Positions 11,055-23,480 of a DNA stretch of 64,000 bases are shown here, in pieces (position 1 is the stretch's first letter; each line of letters opens with the position of its first letter). Under the pieces are notes generated by a model that saw only the letters and a program-made list of their open reading frames with translations, ran no database searches and was not told the origin of the DNA. The DNA is from Eublepharis macularius (Eukaryota; Chordata; Lepidosauria; Squamata; Eublepharidae): assembly GCF_028583425.1 (NCBI RefSeq), contig NC_072806.1, forward strand, positions 37,556,001 through 37,620,000, in the 5' to 3' direction. Position numbers and translations under genes: made by a program.

Positions 11055-12726
11055 CTGGTGTGCAGAGAATAAAGCTGGGTATGAGGCCAGAAGCCTGGCA
11101 TGCACCGTTATTACAAAGCCAAACACTCAAAAAACAGCCTAGGCCCAACTTCTAACACTTAACCAAGGCCATGCGATAGGAGAGCAAGTACTGAAGAATA
11201 ATCAGCCCATACTACTAAGAAGCTTGGAGCTCCAAATATATAGAAAAATGTATAAAGAGAGGGAAAAAAAAACATTCACTCAACACACTACTGCAACCAG
11301 AGACTGTCAGTGCTCATTTTCACCAAATTATCACAAAATATGTATTTTCCAACATTTGATTTGATGCTCATGCAGCAGTAAACGAGTTTTCTAGATCTGG
11401 GCACGTCGAGACAGCATTCACATCCCATGCAAACTACAAAGGAACTAGTTTTAGACTACACATTGTGTTAATATTGATAGTAAACGTTGACAGCAAATAA
11501 AGCAAATCACAGCTAGGAAAACTATTTTTGGATCCACTGAAAACTTTGGGATGAAGAAAAAAAAACAGGCCTGCCCCGCCCTCCCCTTTTAGCTCTCAAG
11601 ATACGTGAAGATTTGGAGGTTTGAAATGTTTTCTTTAAATAAAAACAAACAAACAAATGATATGCAATGAAACATTTGGAGTGTTTTGGTAGAAGAGAGG
11701 GTTGGTTTCCCTTTGCTTCCCTGTCATTAAAAGAAATAGTTTCTGCCTCTGTCTCCAAAGCTATGCTTGGTACATCACCAAAAGAAAGGAAGTGCTAGAA
11801 GCAAAAATTATTTCTATAAGGGGGAGTGCCATGAAACGTGATTATTTCCAGCCAGTTCCTAGAGCTTGAAATCCGTAAGTAGTTCTTTCTTACAACAATT
11901 TGTTAGAAGAGAGGTAAAGCAGTTTGGGAGGAGGAAGGTGCCTGCTTTGTGCTCTGGGACCCCTGTCGTCCCACAACTCTTCCCTGATAATATCAAGACA
12001 CTCAGACCAGGGGGGCTTCTCAGAGAAAGGCAATGGCTAACCACTTCTGTCCATCTCCTGTCTTGAAAATCCTATGCGCTTGTGACTTGACAGCACTTTA
12101 CAAACACAAATACAGAGTGATATTTTTCTGCAGATCATTCTTGACCTTTCAAAGTCTATTGCTTAATTACATTGACCAAGATGTTCTCAAATAGCTGAGC
12201 GTAAAGATTCAATGCAAGAACTTGTGTTCTAGCAAGGCTGTTGTTATGAATTCATCCGTAGTTATTTATTTATTAATGCCTAGACATGTCTGATTTGTAA
12301 AGGAGTGGGATTTCTGAAAAAGGAAGCGGAAGTAAATGCCAAAAGCCCCAGGGACCTGTTCCCCGAGAACAGAGCGCTGCTCCACTTATTACATAGGCAA
12401 AGAGAAATGGAAGCCTGCAGAATCGTGCCTAGCCTTTCTATAGCTTTGAACTCTTTAGCCCACCAAAACTGCAAGCTTGCAGGTTTTCCCCAGAGATCAA
12501 TGCAGCACAGAGGTACAATTCTGAGTTCTTGCCTTTCTTTTCTAAGCTTGCTGAAGAATGCTGGGGGAGGAGTATGTGCCCATGGCATTTCCTATTAGCT
12601 TTCCACCTGCGTTTTGCAAGACACACATCTACACCTCAAGTGGATTTCTCTGTTCAAAGGCAATAGGAGCCCAAGGTAACACCATGGCCTGGAAAACCAG
12701 GGGACTCTCTCAATGCCCATCACATG

Positions 12727-13382
12727 AAAACGGGAGTCTGTGTACAGTTCTGGTCGCCACACCTTAAAAAAGATATCATAGCACTGGAAAAAGTACAGAG
12801 AAGGGCAACTAAAATGATTAAAGGGTTGGAACACTTTCCCTATGAGGAAAGATTGAGGCGCTTGGGGCTCTTTAGCCTGGAGAAAAGACGACTGAGGGGA
12901 GACATGATAGAGGTTTACAAGATAATGCACGGGTTAGAGAAGGTAGAGAAAGATGTGTTTTTCTCCCTTTCTCACAATACAAGAACTCGTGGGCACTCTA
13001 TGAAATTATTGAGCAGTCGGGTTAGAACAGATAGAAGAAAATACTACTTTACACAAAGGGTGATAAACACATGGAATTCGTTGCCACAGGAGGTGGTGGC
13101 AGCTACAAGCATTGCCAGCTTCAAGAGGGGACTGGACAAATATATGGAGCAGAGGTCCATCAGTGGCTATTAGCCACAGGAGATAGATGGTATTCTCTTT
13201 GTGGGGAGGTGGTGCTCTGTTGTCTTGGTGCTGGAAGGAAGGCAGTGGGAGGGCTTCTGGTGTCCTGGCCTCACTGACAGTCCTTTAGATGGCACTGGAT
13301 TTCTAGCCACTGTGTGTGACAGAATGTTGGACTGGATGGGCCACTGGCCTGATCCAACATGGCTTTGCTTATGTTCTTATGT
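12727..13382 (+). mobile_element. CR1 LINE 3' end
   Basis: The plus strand encodes the C-terminal part of the CR1 reverse transcriptase ORF without a break from about 12727 to 13173. Hallmark motifs are VQFWSPHLKKDI, LEKVQRRATKMIKGL, YEERLRRLGLFSLEKRRLRG and NTWNSLPQEVV. A 3'UTR follows with the CR1 phrase TGGACTGGATGGGCCACTGG, then the terminal TTCTTATG repeat. It is 5' truncated, as most CR1 copies are, and the open frame suggests a fairly young insertion. The catalytic domain is absent, so it is inactive. Confidence 0.93.
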
Positions 13383-15007
13383 TTCCACACCCTACAGACC
13401 ATCAGTCTAAAACTGCATTGGAATTCCCACCCCAATCCTACGTTTGGTACACTCTGAGCAATATAACACGGGCCCCAAGATAACAGCCTGTCAAGTCTAT
13501 CTACGTGCACCTGCCAGGATGTCTCATTTGGGTACCCAAAAAATGGAATGTGGGAGTTTAGGGAGACACTGCCGTGCTTTGTCAGCCATAGTTAAATATT
13601 TCACAAGTACCAGCCTCCTCACACAACACAGCATACTGGTTGTTTAGTGCAGGAATTGTAATTTACAGGGAAAATGGTGTAGTGACATTACTCTTATCAG
13701 GCCAAAGGAAAGGTGAGCAGGGTCAGCACTGGTAAGAAATAACCCAAGAAAGTAACTCTAGTGTGCCACACTGCATTGGAAAACAAAGCACTTTAAAATG
13801 TTAAAGATTAAATGTCAAGCTAACATTTGGTGTTCTCACTCATGGAGAAAAACATCCAGCTGAGATATTTGGAGGGCCTTTATTAACTTGTGAGAACGGA
13901 CTTTTTTCCAGTTCAAGGAAGTGGAATTAGGCGTTTCTGTTAGCTCAAAAGAAAGCTTTGGCCTCTGAAGTACACTTCACATGGAAGCAGCTTGAAATCA
14001 CATCCTGTGGAGGTCGCCTCTGTGCAAGTGAGCGGTGGCTGTCCTGATAACATGAGGCTTCCCTGCATGACAGGAAGTTCCAAAGGCAGTGCAAAATGGC
14101 CACCGTGTGGAAGCTCTTGATGTGAAGATGCCCTGAGAGTGGAGAAGTCTTTTTCAACAAGCCTGCAGAAGCACAAGGCTTTGGAGAAGTGCCAGAAGGG
14201 GGTGAAAGATTTAAAGTTGCTTCAGAATTATGTGGCTCATTATTTCTTCATTGGCTACTAAAGCTTGAGCTGCATTCCAAACCAGCTAGAAGACTTTTAT
14301 TGTAAGTGGCCTTGCACAAAGATCTTTAGAATGGTAAGTTTTAAAAAAGAAACAATCAAAGTGCATGAGTAATTGAAGCAATTCTACGGAGCAGGATAAA
14401 GGTGTATCCTTACAGCCCGGATGCAATGCAAGGACACAACTCCCCTAATGCATACTTTATGTTTTCCTTGAAACAACACCATATGTGTGCAACTGTGTAG
14501 CCATGCAATCAGTTGGTTTCTAGACAAGCAAAGGAGTTCTTAGATTCTGTGCAATCATTCAGTGAGAAAGGAGTCTTCTGTTCATGGAAGATCTTCTGTA
14601 AGCAGAAGAGCACCTTTAGACTGAGCCCCATAGTTTGGATCCAATCTGCTACATATAATTTAGTGGTTATCCTAACAAGAGGTAAGTGAAATGATTCTAA
14701 GGAGGGTCAACAGGTTGAGACTAGAAAAAATCTACAAAGAAGATAGATGTTACCTATAGGTGTCGTGTAGAATAAAGATGTAGCAATTGCCCTAAGGCAG
14801 AATGCTTTTTCCTGGAGCAAATGCAGCACAATGTAACATGTGCCCTTGGTGTGTATCACTGATAGCATTCTGACTAACCTATGGTAAAAAAAAATCCCTT
14901 TCATAGCTGGAAGACACATACGCTAGATCGGTATTGTTTATACATACAGTTTTACTTGTAAAGTCTAAACAAACACTTTAAAATGGTTAAATATACTATG
15001 TCAAGAT

Positions 15008-15338
15008 CAGGGCTTTTTTCCAGCTGGAATGTGGGGGAATGGAGTTCCGGAACCTCTTGAAAATGGTCACATGGCCGGCAGCCCTGCCCCCTGATCTCCA
15101 GACAGAGGGGAGTTGAGATTGCCCTCCGCACCACCGAGCGGCACGGAGGGCAATTTAAACTCCCCTCTGTCTGGAGATCAGGGGGCGGGGCTGCCAGCCA
15201 TGTGACCATTTTCGTCGAGGGTGATTTAAACTTTAAATAACTCCCCGCTTGTTCCAGCTGATCCAAAGTGGTGTCATTGTACGGTCCTGAGTTCCACCAC
15301 TGAGTTCCACCACCTCTTTTCCCAGAAAAAAAGCTCTC
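15008..15338. mobile_element. hAT-type MITE, family 1, copy 1
   Basis: It starts CAGGGCTTTTTTCCAGC and ends in a decayed inverse (AAAAAAAGCTCTC). An 8-bp target duplication GTCAAGAT flanks it at 15000-15007 and 15339-15346, diagnostic of hAT elements. The interior contains a large inverted repeat around GATCTCCAGACAGAGGGGAG. Related copies lie at 21811 and 30646. Confidence 0.9.
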
Positions 15339-16147
15339 GTCAAGATAATTTCCTATTGTCCAAGTATCACTTTGACAATGCATGTTGATCAGAGAACTGA
15401 TGGAAGGGAAACTGCACAGCACACCAGTATGCTCACTGTGACGTTATCTTGCGAATAGGCTGGCAGAATGAAAGATGCCCCACCTCTTTTTTATGCAAAC
15501 AGCAAATTCTAAAATCGTCAGAGGCAGCTTTAGAAACTTTTAGAGAGTTTTACTTGAAATCCAGTGAAGATAACTCTTGAAACTGCCGTGAGACCAAACA
15601 CCACACAATGAGCTGGCTTTTAGCCACACATTTGGCTAGATTCTAGAATGAATTGCTCAGTAAACTTTTACAAGACCTATACTCAAGCCCAAAGCCATAA
15701 ACACCTCTGCAAGAACAATGCCCCTTCCCTGACGAGAGGACTCATCTAATGTGCAGACAGAGTGGGCCTGTTTTAGAAACAATTTTCCTGTATAACCTGC
15801 AAGATTTAGATTGGAAATTTTATCAAATTTAAATGGTTAATACGGTTTCAGTTGCAAAAGGCCATGTAGAATGTTATGGGGATATTGATTTTTTAACCCA
15901 CACTTTCTGACTTAGTTAGGGCTTCTACTTTTGTTAGGGGAACACTGCAAGCAAGTTCAGTAACTGCAACTTGAAAAAACCAAGTGGCAAAGTTTTTCCC
16001 TGATTCTGGCCTAAAATCCTGAAGGCAAAACATATTTCAGTGTCAGGAAACCTCAGAAGTGTGTTGGCCCCTGTGAAGTGAAGCAAACAAAGACAACCAT
16101 GGACTATTGTTTCATTCTCCACTTTCTCTAGATGCCAGTTTGGTGTA

Positions 16148-16396
16148 GCCAATTTGGTGTAGTGGTTAAGAGCAGTGAGGCTCCAATCTGGAGGATCGGG
16201 TTTGATTCCCCACTCCTCTGCCTGAAGCCAGCTGGGTGACCCTGGGTCAGTCACAGCTCTCTCAAGAGCTCTCTCAACCCCACCCACCTCACAGGGTGAT
16301 TGTTGTGTGGATAATAACACACTTTGTAAACTGCTCTGAGTGGTGTTAAGTTGTAAATCAAATGTAAATCAAATATTGTTATTGTTATTATTATTA
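16148..16396 (+). mobile_element. tRNA-derived SINE
   Basis: The 5' part resembles a tRNA gene with an A box (TGGTGTAGTGGTTAAGAG) and a B box (GGTTTGATTCC). A unique body follows (CTGGGTGACCCTGGGTCAGT), ending in a TTA-rich tail. It is typical of squamate tRNA SINEs. Internal promoter boxes are present, but activity is unlikely. Confidence 0.8.
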
Positions 16397-16630
16397 GATG
16401 CAACATTCCTTTGAGTTCCCTGGAATGAATTCAGATATGTCCTCCGGGAAGACACAGTAATCTCAGGGGAGGCAGATACTGTACTTGCTGCCTTTTGCCA
16501 TGTGCCTGATGTTGCAGGTTCCACTGATACGCTCTTGCAGAGAAAATCCTCCTGCATTGTACCCTGGTGGCACACAAACAAAAACTTATATAACTGCTAG
16601 TGTAGTGTTCTACACTACTACTAGCACTAT

Positions 16631-16875
16631 GAGCCAATGTAGTGTAGTGGCTAGGATGGCCGATTAGGATCTGGGCGCCCCAGGTTCAATTCCCTGCTCT
16701 GCCATGGGAGTTCACTGGTTGATCTCGGGCCGGTCACATACTCTCAGCCTAACTTACTTCAATAGGGTTGTTGTGAGAATATAACAGAGGAGAAGATGAT
16801 GATGTAAGCCACTTTGGGTCCCCAGTGGGGAGAAAGGCAGGGTATAAATGAAGTAAAATAAAAATTAAAAAATAA
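16631..16875 (+). mobile_element. tRNA-derived SINE, second copy
   Basis: A-box-like GTAGTGTAGTGGCTAGGAT and B-box-like GGTTCAATTCC, then a body with CTTTGGGTCCCCAGTGGGGA and an A-rich end (GTATAAATGAAGTAAAATAA). The 3' half differs from the SINE 250 bp earlier, so it is a different subfamily. Confidence 0.8.
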
Positions 16876-17659
16876 CTAGGATTTATATATCCCGCGCTTT
16901 CTCTTGTATCCTTTAATGGGTCATGGTGAAGAGAGGGGCAGGAAACCTTTCCAGGTTAGAAATTAAAATCCAATCTCACTCCAAAATATAGAGGGGGGGG
17001 GATATTCTTCTGTTTCCGTCTCCCTCATAAAAATGGGTCAGGTTAAAGGGGCAATGTGCATCAAGTCCAAGGAAGTGTGACATCCAAATGTGTTTTATAA
17101 CTTTCCTTGCAACAAGCAACCACTCCCCTCGGACTGTCCTCTGATTCTTCTCTCTTGACTTCCCATCTCATTGCTGCTCCCGTGACACCCCCAGCTACAA
17201 TACCTGCTCATGATATCAGGACAAATCCGGTTATTTACCACTCCAGCCACGGCTGTCCCATTAGAGGATGTCCTGACAATCATGTGATGGGCTTCCCTGG
17301 TTAGGGTAGAGGTTGCCTATCTCACCAGGAGCAGAGGCATCCCTTCTAAATTGTGAGCTTGCATTTCTGGAGAGGCTGTGAAATGGCATTAACCCTTTCC
17401 TGCTATCATTTAAAGTAAGCATACGGGGGCCTGCAACTCTCTGGTGCTGTACATATTTGGGGGTTAGGTTGCACAGCCACAAAGGTCCAAAGAGGAGGGT
17501 TGTAGTGCCAAGAGGCAGTTGCAGTGGGATGTTGGAGCCTGCAAACCTGTAAGCTATACTGCTATAGTGGATAGTACTGTACCACTCAGACTTGGAGCTG
17601 ACTACCTGTAAACACAAGTGCTCTCTGATGCAATTAACTGGTTAGTAGCTTTATGAGGC

Positions 17660-18212
17660 AGAGTACCGAATCAGATTCAAGGTTTTGGTATTAGCCTATA
17701 AAGCCCTCTGCGGATTGGGACCAGCGTTATCTGCGGGACTGCCTCTCCCCATACGTGCCCCAGAGGACGCTTCGATCAGGAGATAAACAGCTACTGGTGG
17801 TCCCTGGCCCCAGGGAGGCCCACTTGACCTCGACCAGAGCCAGGGCTTTTTCAGTTCTGGCTCCAACCTGGTGGAACTCTCTGTCTAGTGAGACCGGGGA
17901 CCAGCAGGATCTACTATCTTTCCGCCAGGCATATGGCTGGGGCTAGGCTAGGCCTCTGCTGGCCTAGATAGAGGAGAAGATCTGAGCCCTCCCTATTAGA
18001 GTCATCCACCATCTAGCTTCCAACTTCTGAACTGATTGCTCCAATTGGCAAACTGGTTGCTGCTGCATGTATATTAGTTTTTATACTGTATTGTTATGAT
18101 GTTGATTTTAAACTGTTTTTATGATGTAAGAATATGAAATGTTTTCTCTGATGTAATCCGACCTGGGCCTGCTTGCGGGGAGGGCGGAATGAAAGTCTTA
18201 AATAAATAAATA
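17660..18212 (+). mobile_element. L2-like LINE 3' end
   Basis: A frameshifted remnant of the L2 reverse transcriptase C-terminus: RIRFKVLVLAYKALCGLGPA in one frame, then RTLRSGDKQLLVVPGPREAH and FSVLAPTWWNSLS in another. The 3' end is CCTGCTTGCGGGGAGGGCGG followed by a TAAA-rich tail. Related to the copy at 58885-59738 and to a tail in reverse at 50771-50870. Non-functional. Confidence 0.85.
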
Positions 18213-18309
18213 TCGTAGACTGCTGAAAGCTGTCCTGGAGGGTCTGCTGTGATGGCAAGGCACAGTTATCAATGTTTAAAATAAATAGTTAAATACGGTC
18301 ATGTATAGG

Positions 18310-18420
18310 TGGTCTTTGTAGGAGGTCTCCCATCCAATTACTATACCCAAGGTTGACACTGCTTAGCATCTGAGATCTGATAAGATCAGGCTCACCTGGG
18401 CTATCCAGGTTACAGCATGT
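18310..18420 (-). pseudogene. 5S rRNA-like sequence (SINE or pseudogene)
   Basis: The reverse complement matches most of 5S rRNA: the plus strand shows AGGTCTCCCATCCAATTACT, then CTGCTTAGCATCTGAGATCT and GATAAGATCAGG, the antisense of the conserved 5S arms. It is diverged and lacks exact ends. It probably comes from a 5S-derived SINE known in squamates rather than from a working gene. Confidence 0.8.
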
Positions 18421-19321
18421 ATAGGTACAGTTCTGGAATGTTAAAATACATCCTTAGCCTGTAGTGGGAACTGCTGGTTACGTTTTTCATTCTCTGTTTT
18501 GTTGCAGAGAATGTGAACTTAGGATCCCTGCTAATGAAAAAACTAACTTATCATTGCCTGAATCAATATCCCGCACAGAGGCAGCCTGTCTCATCCTTTA
18601 CATAGTCAGGCATAGTGTCTCAGGTGGGCAGCTGAGAACAGGCTGAACTGGCGCTGACCTTCAGAGTAAGAGCTGGAGCCTTTGCCAAAGGGAGCGATCC
18701 AGGACTAGGCACAAGCTGGGCTGCGGAAATGTTGAACTACAATGGGAACTGAAGCTGCCCCTTCCTGCATGGAGAGTTACATCCCAGATCCTGCCTCCAG
18801 TTACACCCCATCTGCCTCCAGCAGCCACCTGGGATCGGGAAGTCCCTGAGCCACCAGGTATGTGTTTGTCTGCCTGGTCCAAGCTTCAGTTCATACATTA
18901 TGTTGAGAACATGCAGGGACTGGGGGCAGACGTAATATTTCAGGGGCTCCAATCCTCCTGAAGCTCTGGTCCTTCTATGGGAACCAGTGGCAACAGAGAA
19001 GACAGATCCTGGAGGACCTGGGATGCAACAAACCTGAGTTATAAAAGGGGGCTCTACAGCATCTTCCTCTTCCGATGAGGAGTCCTCTCCTGGTAAGAAT
19101 AAACTGGGGCAGACCCTGATACAGCCACATCTTCTTCCTTCTCAAGATAGCTCTAAAATCCCCAGTGTTGTTGCTTGTTTAATTGGGGGAATTAAATAGC
19201 AACCTTTATCGTGCTCTGAATGGATACACCACAGAGGGCCATCTAGAGCCATACTCAAAATGTGATACTGGCTTTATAAGGGGATTAGACAACCTGATAG
19301 AGGACAAGGAAAGATCTCAAC

Positions 19322-19580
19322 AGTGATCCAGAGGAGTTAGCCGTGTTAGTCTGTAGTTGCAAAATAGTAGCACCTGTAAGACTAACCAACTGTAGCATGA
19401 GCTTTCAAGAACCACGGCTCTCTTTGTCAGATGCATGTATTGTAGCATAAGCTTTCGAAATCTGCAGCTCTTTGCCAGATGCATCTGATGATGCGTCTGA
19501 CAAAGAGAGCTGTGGCTCTCAAAAGCTCATGCTACAATAAAGTTGGTTAGTCTTAAAGGTGCCATTGGACTCTTTACTAC
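19322..19580. repeat. Dispersed fold-back repeat
   Basis: It opens with GTTAGCCGTGTTAGTCTGTA and AGTAGCACCTGTAAGACTAA. It closes with the inverse, AGTTGGTTAGTCTTAAAGGT, so the ends can pair. The middle contains repeated AGCTTT segments and GCATCTGA. Same family as 29828-29976 and 51335-51531. Class uncertain. Confidence 0.65.
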
Positions 19581-19587
19581 ATCCACA

Positions 19588-19755
19588 GATGTTAGCCATG
19601 ATGGGATGGAACCTCCAAATTTGGAGGCAGTGCTCTTCAGAATACCTGTTGATGAGAAGAAGGTCCTTGCAGGGATCCCAGGGATACCTGGTGGGCCATT
19701 TGTGGGAAAGAGTTATTGACAGACCCACCACCCGATCCTGCAGGGCTTCTTTATG
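19588..19755 (+). mobile_element. CR1-like LINE 3' fragment
   Basis: The order of motifs (TAGCCATGATGGGATGGAAC, CTTCAGAATACCTGTTGATG, GGGCCATTTGTGGGAAAGAG, GATCCTGCAGGGCTTCTTTA) matches the 3'UTR of a squamate CR1 subfamily. It is diverged and non-coding. Confidence 0.7.
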
Positions 19756-20729
19756 TATTTATTTGTCCCAAAAGGATCAGGATGTTGGAGGATGGCAATG
19801 CAAGAGAAGATCAGGGCGGATTCACCCTTCTGCCACAAAAAAGGCATGGAAGTGAAGCTTAGAGTAGCCAGCAGGAGACAGGAGTGGGTTTAACAGGCTA
19901 CTGAGTGAACAAGGTGCATGAAGTGAAGTTGGTAAGGACAGGAACACCATTTTTAATGCTTCCAGGATGCCTGGGAGAAAAGAGGTGAACAAATATTTTA
20001 AATAAAATAAATAAAATAAGCTAGGATCTCAAACCATCTAAGGTTAGTCTCATGGACCGAGATTTACCTCTGGTCAAGTTCAAACGAGTGAGCTGTCAAA
20101 CTGTCAGAAAAATAAAAGACTTTTCTGGGAAGTTTCCCTTGTGTGTTCGCTCCCTCCATCCTGTTAATTTTCAAGCTTGCCTCATTTCTCTCCAAATTTA
20201 AGAAGTGCTGAGCATCTTTACCATCCAACCTGAGATGAAAAGCATGTTCTCCACACCAGAGAGCCCAAGAATAAACCAATTCCATTTGGCAGTCATGAAG
20301 TTTTATGAAGTATGGGGCAAAGCAATATGCTTGAAACAAGTAAAAAAAATGCACAAACAAAAAGTGATGGATTACTATTCGGGGTTCTTTTTAAATTGGG
20401 GTCATACAGGTTGATGACTGAAATGGGAAGGGGGAATACAGTGGTAAAAGCAGCTGTAATCTCCAGGTTTATTGGACAGTGGATCTAACCTTACTGTCAA
20501 AACCAGCCGGCAGCTCTCAAATGAGTCTCCAGTGGGAAACTAATACAGCAGTAAAATTCAGTTTCCAGCTGCTCTTTAGGAAACAGAACTGGGCCACAAC
20601 AGGAACCGAGGGGTGGGTGGGTGGGTTGATTCTTACACCATATAATACTCTCAGTAACCTAGATTACATACTCATGTCAAAAAATTCACATTAAAATAGA
20701 GGCTAAGAACAATGAACAAAACCTGCAAT

Positions 20730-20927
20730 CAGGGCTGTTTCCAGATGGCTTACCTGCCTCCGGAACGTTGCACCATCTTGCGGGGAAAACGTGAAATATC
20801 GCGTTTTCTCGCACGAGTTTTGCGCGACGTCGCGCAAAACTCGCGCAAGAAAACGCGATATTTCGCATTTTCCCCGCAAGATGGTGCAACGTTCCGGAGG
20901 CAGGTAAGCCGTCTGGAAACGGCCCTG
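20730..20927. mobile_element. Loop-free 198-bp palindrome (family 2, copy A)
   Basis: It begins CAGGGCTGTTTCCAGATGGC and ends with the inverse GTCTGGAAACGGCCCTG. The two 99-nt arms meet at the centre (20828/20829) in GCGCGACGTCGCGC with no spacer. I count six mismatches between arms, all transitions. The ends resemble the elements at 48885 and 50488, but no 8-bp target duplication is evident. Probably a non-autonomous DNA transposon. Confidence 0.85.
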
Positions 20928-21810
20928 GCTAGTTCAGTCTCTGACGAACAGTTTTGTTTTGTAGGGACCTATTGCAATTTAACGCTCAGGTGGAAAATCA
21001 GGAGTGATTTCAGAAAAGTGAAGCAGAGATGGAAACATTGTTTAGATGTAAAAAAAGAGGAGAAACAAAAGGAAATAAAATTCAGAATCCAATCGAATCC
21101 ACTTGGGATCTCATAATCCAACTCAAAGAAGAGATGATGGAGGGAGGGGCATGATTTATATTTAGGTAGCCACAAAATTAGGAGGTCAGTTCATATATTA
21201 TGTTGGAGCAAACTTTGGTTAGCCACTGAATGTACACTGCAAATTGCAGTCCATCACTACATCCCAACAAATGTACCTATACGATGCCTGGTTTTACAAA
21301 CATGTTACATTCTTATATTACATTTTTAGGTATACACCTAAACAGTGTAATGTGAACGGTGTCTCTGAGAAAAGGGAAGAGGTTTAAATTGCAGAAAAGC
21401 AAACTAAACCCAAGTCTTCTACCTTTCACAGCAGGAAACAAACAGTGATTCTTTATTTAATAGGCTCATTTATTTAAATAAAAGGAAATAGAAGGTGAGC
21501 ATTGATTTCAAGTAAACTAAAAAAACAAATCCAACAACAAACCATAGCAGAGTGCCCAGAAATAATTTTGTATGAACCAGGTGGCAGTCCTTTTCCTTTG
21601 ATCAGTTGCTTCTGTAAGTACTCAGATGTGATCGTAGTGAGTAAATGAACTTCTCTTTAACATAATGCCTTGCTGCTTTTCTACTACAGGCTGGCCATAG
21701 GAGAAGACTATAGCCCAGAGGGCTTCCCTGGGGAAGGCAGGAGGGAAAGGAGTGGTGGAATGGGGAGAAAGCTGAACTGGGATTAAGATTGAGATGGACT
21801 GTGCCACAGC

Positions 21811-22043
21811 CAGGGCTTTTTTTCAGCTGGAACATGGTGGAACGGAGTTCCGGAACCTCTTGAAAATGGTCACATGGCTGGTGGCCCCGCCCCCTGATCT
21901 CCAGACAGAGGGGAGTTGAGATTGCAATCTAAACTCCCCTTTGTCTGGAGATCAGGGGGCGGGGCCACCAGCCATGTGACTATTTTCTCCGAGGGCAGCC
22001 CCAACTGAGTTCCACCACCTCTTTTCCCAGAAAAAAAGCCCTG
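21811..22043. mobile_element. hAT-type MITE, family 1, copy 2
   Basis: It starts CAGGGCTTTTTTTCAGC and ends GAAAAAAAGCCCTG. Perfect 8-bp target duplications GCCACAGC lie at 21803-21810 and 22044-22051. This 233-bp copy has the cleanest ends and shows the family boundaries best. Confidence 0.95.
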
Positions 22044-23104
22044 GCCACAGCCGTCAGTCTGCTCTTTATGCCCATCCAGTACATACTTACTCCAAATTCT
22101 TAATCCCTCCTTTTTCTTTCCAGCCAGCATGAAATTAGATGTCTCAGAAACAGTACTCAGATTTTGAAGCCTATGACAGACTAAAGTAGCTCTCTGACAG
22201 CATGTGAAAGCTGCATGGCTGCTGGAAACGGTGCTTTCGCAAATGAGCCTGCACTGCAGTAGAAAGTGTTCCCGCTTTCCTCAACAGGAGATGTTTTGTA
22301 CCAGTTCCTTGCTATGGAATGTGGCACCTGCTCTATATTCTTCCTCTGCATCTGGCAGCATTCACACCCCAGTCCACACACTGTGTAGGCCTCACCTCCT
22401 GTAGTTTCTGTAATATGATCAGATGAGTAAAATTTCCAACCTCATTAGGACAGAATTATTTCAGCATATATGTTACAAGATCATATATTCTGCATCCCAC
22501 AGTCCTTGACTGTTTATAAATTCCTACATGTCTCTTTAAATAGAATATTTGAGTAGCTTGGGAAGTGGAAGTTTTCAAGTAAAATAAGGTGATTTTTTTA
22601 AAACAAAGCACAAAAAACAGGTGAGGGAAGCTGAGGATTAACATCTCCACCCCCACGTTCTGAGATTTACACACTGGCTTTATTGGGAATATTCTAAAAT
22701 AAGCGCTTCGAGAATTACATTATGAACTTGACATTGTGGGACAATTTCTGGGAGACTGATTGTGCTCATCGTTTTTTTTACTCCCCCTCTTAAGCCCCCT
22801 CCTCCCCTCTGAATGCTGTATCACAAACTGCTTATGAAACTCTGCTCAGGTTCAAAATGGGTTTGACGTGCAGTGGCAGGGAAGGACAGGCCTGTAGATT
22901 GGGAAATCCGAGTTTAAAGACCACCCCCACGGGGTGCACAGAACTAACTCTGAAGTTCTTTGGATCTTTCCAGAATTCTTACCTTCTGGCTTTAAACCAC
23001 ATCAGTGATATGTTTTGAACCTGGTTTTATTTGGGCTCTGGGTTAATCAATAGACAATTTATTATTTGCTTATTATTTACCGAATGAATGGGACTGTGGG
23101 GGTG

Positions 23105-23480
23105 GGACGGGGGTAGAGTTGCCAGTCCCCTGCTGGGGGCAGGGGGTTCCCTGCTCCCCCCTCCCCCCCTGCTTATCTGGCCGGCGGGGGGGGGGAATGG
23201 GCCTCCTGAGTCGTGTTCCCACGCTCCACAGCAGCCGGATTTGGGCCAAATCATGCCTGATTCAGCCCCCCACGGAGCACTGGAGAGCTCCCAGGGCAGC
23301 ATGTGGCATGCACGATGATGTCACTGTGACATCATCACGCAGGCCAGGAGAGCGCACACACGTGTGGAGTGCACACGAGAAGGACAACAAAAAGGGAGGT
23401 GGTGGGCCTCCAACTTCCACCTGGGGCGTGGGACAAGTGAGAATCCTACTACGGTGTCTCCTATCTGCCTGTTGCACTTT
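23105..23480. repeat. GC-rich dispersed element with CRE-like palindrome
   Basis: It starts near AGAGTTGCCAGTCCCCTGCT, has a long G run, and contains a perfect palindrome of nested TGATGTCA and TGACATCA at 23314-23336. The block is much richer in GC and CpG than its surroundings. Related to 9985-10350 and 35400-35980. Confidence 0.5.

Noticed and set aside
12724..13173. 149-codon ORF as a host gene
   Set aside because: The protein is the CR1 LINE reverse transcriptase C-terminus, so it is annotated as a mobile element.
18310..18420. Functional 5S rRNA gene
   Set aside because: It is diverged, with indels and no correct ends or terminator; a SINE or pseudogene origin fits better.
20722..20935. 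8-bp target duplication at the 198-bp palindrome
   Set aside because: The flanking octamers CCTGCAAT and GCTAGTTC do not match, so I did not assign the element to hAT despite its CAGGGC end.
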